13,162 nucleotides of DNA, from contig CAZJHS010000081.1 of the NCBI GenBank assembly GCA_964545895.1, positions 1 through 13,162 on the forward strand. The letters run 5' to 3'. Made by a program: the position numbers and the translations under genes. Origin of the DNA: UBA6183 sp964545895 (GTDB lineage: Bacteria > Bacteroidota > Bacteroidia > UKL13-3). This document shows positions 1 through 7,055 of this stretch, piece after piece (the stretch's first letter is position 1; every line of letters starts with the position of its first letter). The notes beneath the pieces are model-generated. The model saw only the letters and a program-made list of their open reading frames with translations, was not told the DNA's origin and did no database searches.

Positions 1-699
1 AATTTAGATGAAGCTTGGTATAAATTTAAAGGCACACTGCTTACTTTATTTGTAAGCCAAGGCCGAACCTATTTTTACGCTGCAGCTATCATTGTTTTAG
101 GCATTTCCCAGTTTGGGTTTAAAGTAAAACTTGCCAAGCAACAATATAATTTTATGGTGGCGGCAGTTATTTTTTCGTTTGGGTTTATCACGTTTGCTTC
201 CATTAATTTTATCTCAACCCGATACTTATTTGGTGCGCTACCGCTGTTACTTATAAGCCTGGCTTTTTGCTTGGGTACACTACAACAACCCAAATACCAA
301 GTGGGTTTATTAATTGGGTTAATGGTGTTAGGCGCCATAAACATTAATAAAAGCCATAAAACTACCAACTGGAGCGATGTAGATTTAAACTACACACGCA
401 TGCTTAAAGCGCAGGTAAATTTTATTGCGTATTTAAAACAAGAGCCTCCACAGGCAAAAGTGTTCGCACCATTTTTAATGCTCACTAATTTATCAAATCC
501 TTACTCGGGTTTCATTGATAAGCCATTTTTAAATTTAAGTTCATCGGCACAAGATTCATCGGTGGTGTATTACATTAATATTCCCAACGAACCAGATGCA
601 CATTTAAACCAACTGATTGAAACTAAAGAAGTAGTTTTAGTAAAGCGCATAGAGGAGCGCCAAGCTTGGGTTGAGCTTTATAAAAAAATAACTCATTAA
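1..699 (+). CDS. GT-C (GT39/PMT-like) membrane glycosyltransferase, C-terminal part, 5' truncated
   Basis: The reading frame is open from the first base, so the start lies outside the window; 232 residues are visible. The first ~115 are hydrophobic, with about four membrane spans (roughly residues 27-43, 52-69, 73-91 and 101-114). The piece around residue 74, STRYLFGALPLLLISLAF, resembles the Arg-Tyr-x-x-x-x-Leu-Pro segment of late transmembrane helices in GT39/ArnT-like enzymes. A soluble tail of ~110 residues follows and ends in a short beta-like stretch (WVELYKK), as in other members. Such enzymes transfer a sugar from a polyprenyl-phosphate donor on the outer face of the inner membrane. 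The catalytic first loop is missing, so family membership rests on the C-terminal architecture and on the DPM-like GT2 gene 34 bases downstream, probably co-transcribed. Another polytopic polymerase-type protein is possible. Confidence 0.6.
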   Translation, partial: NLDEAWYKFKGTLLTLFVSQGRTYFYAAAIIVLGISQFGFKVKLAKQQYNFMVAAVIFSFGFITFASINFISTRYLFGALPLLLISLAFCLGTLQQPKYQVGLLIGLMVLGAININKSHKTTNWSDVDLNYTRMLKAQVNFIAYLKQEPPQAKVFAPFLMLTNLSNPYSGFIDKPFLNLSSSAQDSSVVYYINIPNEPDAHLNQLIETKEVVLVKRIEERQAWVELYKKITH

Positions 700-733
700 T
701 TTAGTATAATTGTCCGTTACCAAAATAGTACAC

Positions 734-1447
734 ATGAAAAAACTCTCTATCATAGTGCCTGCATACAACGAGGCCAAAACTATTCACTTAATTTTAGATA
801 AGGTGGATGCCGTTACACTTGTAGGAAACCTAGAGAAAGAAGTAGTAATTGTTAACGATTGCTCTAAAGATAATACGGCCGAAGTGGTGCGTGCCTACAT
901 GGCCAGCAAACCGTACATTAAGTTTGTAGAGCATGCTGTAAATGCCGGCAAGGGTGCTGCTATACATACAGGTATAAAAGAGGCTACTGGTGATTGTATT
1001 ATTGTGCAAGATGCCGATTTAGAATACGATCCAAATGAGATCAATATATTGTTAAAACCAATGCTTGATGGTTTTGCAGATGTGGTTTATGGTTCGCGTT
1101 TTATGGGCGGAAAACCACACCGTATTTTGTTCTTCTGGCACTCAATAGGTAATAAAATGCTCACGTTTGCATCAAACATGTTTACCAACCTAAACTTAAC
1201 GGATATGGAAACATGCTACAAACTTTTTAAAGCCGATATTATAAAAGGCATTAATCTAACCGAAAAACGTTTTGGTTTTGAACCCGAAATAACGGCTAAA
1301 ATTAGTCGCATACCCGAGATTAGAATTTATGAAGTTGGTATTTCGTACTATGGCCGCACTTATGCCGAAGGCAAAAAAATAAACTGGAAAGATGGTTTTA
1401 GAGCTATTTACTGTATCTTAAAATTTGGCTTGTTTAAGGCTAAATAA
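734..1447 (+). CDS. GT2 family glycosyltransferase, dolichyl-phosphate mannose synthase-like
   Basis: This 237-residue cytoplasmic GT-A enzyme probably moves a hexose from a nucleotide sugar to a polyprenyl phosphate. Visible motifs are the nucleotide-binding start IIVPAYNEAKTI (6-17), VIVNDCSKDNT (38-48), the GKGAAI segment (72-77), the metal-binding D93-A-D95 and the acceptor-side TDMETCYKLFK (156-166), a hallmark of DPM1/DPG-synthase relatives. No C-terminal membrane helices are present, as in the soluble DPM1 type. A TTG at 710 would add eight residues, but the ATG at 734 places the GT2 motif at the usual distance from the N-terminus, so I chose it. No Shine-Dalgarno is visible. The gene follows the partial GT-C gene by 34 bases, fitting a donor-lipid synthase serving a membrane transferase. 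It ends nine bases before the converging aminotransferase gene. The sugar cannot be read from sequence. Confidence 0.9.
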   Translation: MKKLSIIVPAYNEAKTIHLILDKVDAVTLVGNLEKEVVIVNDCSKDNTAEVVRAYMASKPYIKFVEHAVNAGKGAAIHTGIKEATGDCIIVQDADLEYDPNEINILLKPMLDGFADVVYGSRFMGGKPHRILFFWHSIGNKMLTFASNMFTNLNLTDMETCYKLFKADIIKGINLTEKRFGFEPEITAKISRIPEIRIYEVGISYYGRTYAEGKKINWKDGFRAIYCILKFGLFKAK

Positions 1448-1456
1448 TGTTTGGTT

Positions 1457-2599
1457 TTATTGCTGAAAAAACTCGTGAATTTGTGAGCATATAAAGTCAA
1501 CCTCCTCTTCCTGCAAATCAAAATACAAGGGCAAGCGCAATAAGGTTTCGCTGTACCTATCACTATTATTTAACATTCTTCCATCGTGTTTATTAGCATA
1601 AAAAGGAGAATTATGCAACGATAGATAATGAAAGGCTGTAGCTACTCCCCGCTCCTTTAAGAAGTTTATCAGAATTTCGCGTTGAGCCACATCATTACAC
1701 AAAATATAAAATAATGAAGCATTATGCTTTGTATAGTCAGGTACAACAGGCAACATTAGCTTGCCATTTTGTGCCAATACCTCAAGCTTATGATAATAAC
1801 TATCCCAAAGGTGTTTACGCTTTTGTTGTACCGCATCAAGCTGAAGTAATTGTGCGTATAAAAAAGCAGCCGTGTGTTCGGCTGGCAAAAACGAACTCCC
1901 TAAATCAACCCAACCATATTTATTTACTTCGCCTCTAAAATAAGCGGCCCTATTGGTTCCTTTTTCTCTTATAATATCTGCACGCTTTATAAAACGATCA
2001 TCGTTAATAACCAATAAACCGCCTTCACCACAGGTAATATTTTTGGTTTCGTGAAATGAAAAAGTAGCCAAATGACCAATACTTCCTAAAGGCTTTTGAT
2101 GGTAATAAGCATCTAAACCCAATGCTGCGTCTTCTATTACTGCTATACCATGCTTATTGGCCAGTTCCATAATAGCATCCATATTGCAAGCCACACCTGC
2201 ATAATGCATTACAACAATTGCTTTGGTATTGTTTGTAATAAGTTGTTCAATTTGGTGTTCATCCATATTGGGATGATTGGGACTGCTATCAACAAAAACA
2301 ATTTTTGCGCCACGCAATACAAAGGCATTTGCCGTTGACACAAAAGTGTATGCAGGCATAATTACTTCATCATTTGGGTTGATGTTGAGCAATAAGGCAG
2401 CCATCTCTAAAGCATCAGTACATGACGTAGTAAGTAAACACTTTTTAAATCCATAACGCCTCTCAAAAAACTGTTGACATTTTTGGGTAAAAACACCATC
2501 GCCCGAAAGCCTACGTGAGTCAATTACTTCTGCAATAAACTCCTTTTCATTACCCACAATTGCGGGTTTATTAAATGGTATATTTCGTCTGCTTAACAT
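1457..2599 (-). CDS. wecE: dTDP-4-amino-4,6-dideoxygalactose transaminase (WecE/RffA-like, DegT/DnrJ/EryC1 family)
   Basis: This 380-residue PLP enzyme resembles E. coli WecE along its whole length. Shared landmarks are NIPFNKP near the N-terminus, LSGDGVFTQKCQQ (31-43), LLTTSCTDALEMAALLL (55-71), DEVIMPAYTFVSTANAFVLR (77-96), HYAGVACNMD (132-141), SFHETKN (181-187) with K186 as the PLP Schiff-base lysine, and REKGTNRAAYFRG. WecE makes dTDP-4-amino-4,6-dideoxy-D-galactose from dTDP-4-keto-6-deoxyglucose and glutamate. In the EDAA motif (156-159) the following residue is Leu160, where WecE has Gln; the base sequence supports this reading. The start ATG at 2599 gives the family's normal length. 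It lies 40 bases after the 464-residue glycosyltransferase and is probably the last gene of a three-gene minus-strand operon. Family assignment is very sure; the exact sugar product is an inference from similarity. Confidence 0.93.
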   Translation of the reverse strand: MLSRRNIPFNKPAIVGNEKEFIAEVIDSRRLSGDGVFTQKCQQFFERRYGFKKCLLTTSCTDALEMAALLLNINPNDEVIMPAYTFVSTANAFVLRGAKIVFVDSSPNHPNMDEHQIEQLITNNTKAIVVMHYAGVACNMDAIMELANKHGIAVIEDAALGLDAYYHQKPLGSIGHLATFSFHETKNITCGEGGLLVINDDRFIKRADIIREKGTNRAAYFRGEVNKYGWVDLGSSFLPAEHTAAFLYAQLLQLDAVQQKRKHLWDSYYHKLEVLAQNGKLMLPVVPDYTKHNASLFYILCNDVAQREILINFLKERGVATAFHYLSLHNSPFYANKHDGRMLNNSDRYSETLLRLPLYFDLQEEEVDFICSQIHEFFQQ

Positions 2600-2639
2600 A
2601 CTCGGTAAATGTATCTATTTTAATAAAGATTTGCTTACT

Positions 2640-4034
2640 TCATTTTAATTTAAATATGGTAAAAGTACCATTAGTGAAAACCGGTTGTAAACCCGTTGTA
2701 TCCGCAGGCATATCACCATGCTTGTAAATCCACCAATCGGCTTTACTCGCAGCTATAGCATTTCTTTCGAGCAAATAAACACTCTCTCGCTGGGCTAATA
2801 ATCGTAATACATTAGGCTTAAAAAAAATAAGTTTATCTGTTGATTTAGTATGTGCATTTACAAAAGCAAAAAGCGCTTGAGCATCTGCAGAAGTAATTTC
2901 GTCATCAGTCTTTAATGGTTGGCTTATTAATTTTACCGAAGCATATAAACTGTACATCAATACCCCTAAAAAAACTAATAAGGCATAACGTTGAATATGA
3001 AATTTACTTGCCACATAATTATAGCCTAACATAGCAAACAAAAAATAAAACGGAATTAATATAAAGATAAAACGCACCCCTTCTTGAAAAGGCCAAATAA
3101 CTAAAGCAGTTAATTGCATAAGCATGAAAAAAACATAAACACGATGTATTTTAAAGCTTGCAACTGCACCAACTATCATCATAGGCCAAGTTAACCACAA
3201 CCATAAATTTGAATTATATAAAAACCATTTAGGAGCATTGCTGTAATAAATCAAATTAGCTTGTATAGTTTGCCAAGTTATGGTTGATGCCTGCTGTTGG
3301 TAACCAGCGCCTGAGTGAGGATATAACAATTTAACAATAGCATTAAGTAGGATAAATGAAATAATAAAAACTGCAATTGACTTAACTCGATTTTGATTAA
3401 ATTTTATAAATAACTGATGTAATGTGATAGCTAAGAACAATACTATACTCAACGATTTTGTTTGATATGCAAAGACGCAAATAGTAGCCAAAATTATTTG
3501 CTTGAGGTAAGAGTTGGAACAATTTTCATCTGCCCATTTATTGTGCAAGTAAAAGCCTAGCATAATCCAAAGCATAGCCGGGATATCGGCTAATACATAA
3601 TTACTGTATTGAATAAAAACAGTTGATGTAGCCATGAGTGCTGTGCAAACAATAGCCTGTGTATTACTTGCAATGCGCTTAAATAAAGCATAAACAACAA
3701 GTAAAGTTGCTAAATAGCATAGTATAATAATACATTTAAACACCCAAAAATTTACACCAAATAATGCTACGGCTGGAGTTAACAATATTGGAAAACCTGG
3801 CGGATATAAATCTGGATTCATGCGGTAGTATGAGTGCTCACAACTGGCTTTGCTGGCTAAATACAACTGATCCGTTTGACCAACTAATAAAGCTTTGGCC
3901 TGACTAATATATAAAGCAAAATCTCCTCCCCAATTATGGCCATTATCAATATAACTACAAGTCAAACCCAAGTACACCAGCATGGCTAATACTAAACCTA
4001 TTTTGTAGTATATAGTTGATAGCTTACTCCACAT
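2640..4034 (-). CDS. GT39/ArnT-like (PMT_2) membrane glycosyltransferase
   Basis: This 464-residue polytopic protein has an N-terminal helix (~11-28) followed by a first outer loop with GGDFALYISQAKALL (36-50). Its D38 sits where GT-C enzymes carry the catalytic aspartate. YPPGFPILLTPAVALFG (77-93) follows and is typical of the family's second membrane entry. About ten membrane segments come next, then a ~75-residue soluble tail ending in GTFTIFKLK. The expected role is transfer of a sugar from polyprenyl phosphate to a glycan, lipid or protein on the periplasmic side. Its ATG lies four bases after the stop of the upstream 766-residue membrane protein gene, so the two are almost certainly translated from one transcript; the aminotransferase follows 40 bases later. 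Family is fairly sure from the loop-1 motif and topology; acceptor and donor sugar are unknown. Confidence 0.8.
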   Translation of the reverse strand: MWSKLSTIYYKIGLVLAMLVYLGLTCSYIDNGHNWGGDFALYISQAKALLVGQTDQLYLASKASCEHSYYRMNPDLYPPGFPILLTPAVALFGVNFWVFKCIIILCYLATLLVVYALFKRIASNTQAIVCTALMATSTVFIQYSNYVLADIPAMLWIMLGFYLHNKWADENCSNSYLKQIILATICVFAYQTKSLSIVLFLAITLHQLFIKFNQNRVKSIAVFIISFILLNAIVKLLYPHSGAGYQQQASTITWQTIQANLIYYSNAPKWFLYNSNLWLWLTWPMMIVGAVASFKIHRVYVFFMLMQLTALVIWPFQEGVRFIFILIPFYFLFAMLGYNYVASKFHIQRYALLVFLGVLMYSLYASVKLISQPLKTDDEITSADAQALFAFVNAHTKSTDKLIFFKPNVLRLLAQRESVYLLERNAIAASKADWWIYKHGDMPADTTGLQPVFTNGTFTIFKLK

Positions 4035-4038
4035 ACAA

Positions 4039-6339
4039 TTAGTACTGATTTAAAGTAAAATCAAATACTGGAAAATTATTCCAATACCATACGTTTAAAC
4101 TATCTTTAATTAATAGCTCTTTATTGGCTTTGGCAATTAAAAAATTAGCGTAATTATAATGATTGCCAACAACAGTAATCACCACTTTATTGTTGGAGCT
4201 TTGTGGCTTAAAGGTATAATTAACCAACCGGGTACTTTGAAAAATTTCATAGTTATTATCCAAATGGGTATTGTGATGAAATACCTCACTACCATCAGGT
4301 GAATACTCAGTGATTTTCATTACAGGAAAACCATAGGTAAAATCCGCACAGCGTGTCCAAAATGAAACCGTTAAGCTATCAGTTGTTGGCAAATTACCAT
4401 CAAACAAAACATTGCTCTTGTGTAAATTCATTACTACAGTTTTGTTATTAAATAAGTCTGCAAGATTTATATGTGCATCAAAATAAAATAATCCATTAGC
4501 AGCAGTATCGGTTGTCCATATATTTGGTTTTATAGGCAGCCAATTTTGTAGTTTTAACTGCGCTATTTTTTGCTGAAACAATTGTTGTAGTTGTAATTTA
4601 CTAACTTGGTAAAAACTAAGATTACCCGCAACAAATAATGGAGTAGCTATAGCCACAATTTCCTTTTCGTTGGCAGTTAACTCATCATTTGTGGTAATTA
4701 GCAAAAACGGTTTGCTTGATGATACATCGTTTAAGTAATGTTTGGGCAAAATTGCATTGGAGGTAAGCGCCATGATATCTAATCCTTGCCTTACTCCTGT
4801 GCGCGACATCATATAGTTAACCAATGGCAAACCTGTTTGGTTAGAGATTTTCATAGAATGAAAAATGGATTCGTTAGTACCCGGATATCCTACTTTTTCG
4901 TTGCCTATGGTATAAAAAGGGAACGCTATCATAGCCTGAAATTTTTGGCTATTAATTTGATTTTGCTGAAACTTAGGCATAAGTTCTTGCTCAAAAAACT
5001 GTGCGCCCAGCGTGTTTTTATCTAATGTTGTTAGTGTGTTTTTAGCCATCCCCACTCCTTCTATCAACCCAATAAAAATAATTACTGGCAAAATATATTT
5101 GCGCCAGTTTTGCACAGAATATTGTGTTGAAAATCGATACAAAAACACATAAAAAAATACGCCAAACACTACATAAAAAATCCACGCAAAACGCCCCGGA
5201 GAACGGAACTGTGCAAGTGGTGTTAAAAACTCAATTAACACATCAAACGGTGGCATATAAAAAGGAAATGCTGCACCTAAACATAATGCAAGTAAAGCCA
5301 ACACTAAATATGGATTTAATCGCTGCTCGCCTGTAATATTTAATGCATCAATACTAATACGCTTAGCTGAGCGCACTTCGCGTACAAACCTATATAGTAC
5401 AACCATGCAAAAGGCCAATGCAAAAACACCTAAGTAGGCTCTACCCTCTGGCTCAACTTTTCCTACTTGAATAAACTTAGGTATCCATCCATCAAAAGGA
5501 CTGTTAGTGTTAAAAAACAAACTGCGGTATGTGGCGCGGTAATTTAAAAAACCATATGGAAATGCAACTCTGTCTTGTACATCATCAACCATAAACATAA
5601 ACGCTTTAAAAATAGCCATTGGTAAAATGGCAATAGTTGTATACTGACCTAAAACGGTTTTGATATTTTTTATGGTAACGCCTTGCGAAATTAAATGACC
5701 AATACCCACAAAAAAGAAAAACAAAAGTGCAACCGCTAAATAGTATACGTGTAAAAACGTAAGCAACAACACTGCTACCACAATAAATAAACCCCACCAT
5801 TTTTTGGTCGATGCATTGCTTAGCTTAATATCAAACCACCAAAACAAAGGAATAACAAAACTGTAAGCCAAAGCGTAATGCCCTGCTAAACGCTCTAATT
5901 GTGGATTTAAGAAAGTGAGTACTAAGGCAATTAAAAAGGCATAAACAACAGTTACTCGGTAATGCTTTAAAATTTTATATAGCAATAATGTAGTAAGTGG
6001 TAAGCCTATTAACAGTAAAAAATTAAATATGGCCACCGCATTTTGATTACAAGGTAAACCAATACCATTTAGTACTTTAAGTGTTAAAACTAATAAAGGT
6101 TGATTATCGGTAAAGGTGATTAAATCTCCATACGGATAGGCCATTCCACTGAAATGAAAGCCACTATCGTACTTAAGATAATACAAATACGTATAGTAGT
6201 TTTTTATACCATCGTGCGTAGTGCTAAAAAAATAATGGTTAAAATTGGACAATCCACTTGGAATAACCCAAAAGAAAAACAGAAAAAATATAATTCCTGA
6301 TAAAATAAAAACTAAAATTGCCTCAATTATTTTTTTCAT
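4039..6339 (-). CDS. Large GT-C-like multi-spanning membrane protein with C-terminal extracytoplasmic region
   Basis: This 766-residue protein starts at the ATG at 6339 (MKKIIEAILVFIL). An in-frame ATG at 6450 would add 37 residues but would lie wholly inside the divergent glycosyltransferase gene, so I rejected it. A first helix (~4-27) precedes an outer loop with THDGIKNYYTYLYY (41-54), where D43 resembles the first-loop aspartate of GT-C enzymes. About ten further membrane segments extend to ~430, including GHYALAYSFVIPLFWWFDIK (153-172) and AQFRSPGRFAWIF (376-388), an Arg-rich turn reminiscent of YfhO-type transferases. Residues ~435-766 are soluble and presumably outside. The last ~160 look beta-rich with aromatic residues, possibly a carbohydrate-binding sandwich. 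It leads the minus-strand operon. A role as a glycosyltransferase in surface-glycan assembly is inferred from topology and neighbours, without a decisive motif. Confidence 0.72.
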   Translation of the reverse strand: MKKIIEAILVFILSGIIFFLFFFWVIPSGLSNFNHYFFSTTHDGIKNYYTYLYYLKYDSGFHFSGMAYPYGDLITFTDNQPLLVLTLKVLNGIGLPCNQNAVAIFNFLLLIGLPLTTLLLYKILKHYRVTVVYAFLIALVLTFLNPQLERLAGHYALAYSFVIPLFWWFDIKLSNASTKKWWGLFIVVAVLLLTFLHVYYLAVALLFFFFVGIGHLISQGVTIKNIKTVLGQYTTIAILPMAIFKAFMFMVDDVQDRVAFPYGFLNYRATYRSLFFNTNSPFDGWIPKFIQVGKVEPEGRAYLGVFALAFCMVVLYRFVREVRSAKRISIDALNITGEQRLNPYLVLALLALCLGAAFPFYMPPFDVLIEFLTPLAQFRSPGRFAWIFYVVFGVFFYVFLYRFSTQYSVQNWRKYILPVIIFIGLIEGVGMAKNTLTTLDKNTLGAQFFEQELMPKFQQNQINSQKFQAMIAFPFYTIGNEKVGYPGTNESIFHSMKISNQTGLPLVNYMMSRTGVRQGLDIMALTSNAILPKHYLNDVSSSKPFLLITTNDELTANEKEIVAIATPLFVAGNLSFYQVSKLQLQQLFQQKIAQLKLQNWLPIKPNIWTTDTAANGLFYFDAHINLADLFNNKTVVMNLHKSNVLFDGNLPTTDSLTVSFWTRCADFTYGFPVMKITEYSPDGSEVFHHNTHLDNNYEIFQSTRLVNYTFKPQSSNNKVVITVVGNHYNYANFLIAKANKELLIKDSLNVWYWNNFPVFDFTLNQY

Positions 6340-6344
6340 CCTTA

Positions 6345-7055
6345 ATGAGTAATAAAACGCTATCAGTAGTGCTACCTTGTTATAATCCAGATAAAAACTG
6401 GGCTGTAAATATATTAATAAGATATAATGAAATTGCACGCCTATTGCCAAACTACCATTTTGAGGTTATTTTAGTTAATGATGGAAGCTCGCGCAATATT
6501 GATAGTGAGTTACAAAAACTTAAAACAGAAATTAGTAACTGCCAAGTAGTAAATTATATTACCAATAAAGGAAAAGGATATGCCATACGCGAAGGTGTAA
6601 AAAATGCTACTGGCGATTTTATTGTATATACTGATGTTGATTTCCCTTACACCAACCAAAGTTTTGTGCAAATTGTTGAGGGTTTAAACGAGGCTGATAT
6701 TACCATTGGAACACGCGGTACTAGTTATTACCAAAACATTCCGCTACACAGGGCATTTATTTCAAAGTTGCTTAAATTCTTAATTAAAGCATCGTTACGC
6801 ATACCAACCAACGATACCCAAGGCGGATTAAAAGGAATGCGCAATAGTGCGAAGCAACTATTTTTAAAAACAGAAATTAACCGCTACCTATTTGATTTAG
6901 AATTTGTATGCTTGGCCGCAAAAAACAAACAACAAATTAAACTTATTCCTGTGGTGTTAAACGAGCAAACAGTGGTGCGCAAAATGAATTTAAAAGTTGT
7001 ATCAAAAGAGATGATTAACTTTTTTAAACTGTATGCTAAAATGGTATTTTCTTAA
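6345..7055 (+). CDS. GT2 family glycosyltransferase (polyprenyl-phosphate sugar synthase type)
   Basis: This 236-residue cytoplasmic GT-A enzyme shows LSVVLPCYNPDKNW (6-19), VILVNDGSS (41-49), NKGKGYAIREG (74-84), the metal-binding D97-V-D99 in YTDVDFPY, TQGGLKG (158-164) and YLFDLEFVCLA (181-191). That set matches the DPM/ALG5-like branch that puts a sugar on polyprenyl phosphate, and it differs in sequence from the GT2 at 734, so the two are not a recent duplication. The ATG at 6345 is chosen because the catalytic fold begins five residues later; a TTG at 6318 would overlap the divergent gene's start. The start lies five bases from the minus operon's start codon, and its stop is immediately followed by the mutL stop on the other strand. 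No promoter or ribosome binding site is recognisable in the five-base gap, so control signals must lie inside the neighbouring gene. Confidence 0.9.
   Translation: MSNKTLSVVLPCYNPDKNWAVNILIRYNEIARLLPNYHFEVILVNDGSSRNIDSELQKLKTEISNCQVVNYITNKGKGYAIREGVKNATGDFIVYTDVDFPYTNQSFVQIVEGLNEADITIGTRGTSYYQNIPLHRAFISKLLKFLIKASLRIPTNDTQGGLKGMRNSAKQLFLKTEINRYLFDLEFVCLAAKNKQQIKLIPVVLNEQTVVRKMNLKVVSKEMINFFKLYAKMVFS

Noticed and set aside
705..712. TATAATTG as a -7 promoter box for the first GT2
   Set aside because: One mismatch to TAnnTTTG and no TTG/TTTG at 17-23 bases upstream; the 34-base gap fits read-through from the preceding gene.
710..733. TTG start adding eight residues to the first GT2
   Set aside because: The ATG at 734 begins directly before the conserved GT2 motif; the added residues are not family-like.
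1714..1938. Plus-strand 74-residue open frame
   Set aside because: It is antisense to the aminotransferase gene, whose frame is strongly conserved; no domain or start signal is seen.
5606..5800. Reverse-strand 64-residue open frame
   Set aside because: It lies in another frame of the same strand inside the 766-residue membrane protein gene and shows no independent motif or start context.
6340..6450. A 37-residue N-terminal extension of the 766-residue membrane protein, starting at an ATG at 6450
   Set aside because: It would lie wholly within the opposite-strand GT2 coding region, and the extension puts polar residues ahead of a typical basic-hydrophobic N-terminus beginning MKKII.
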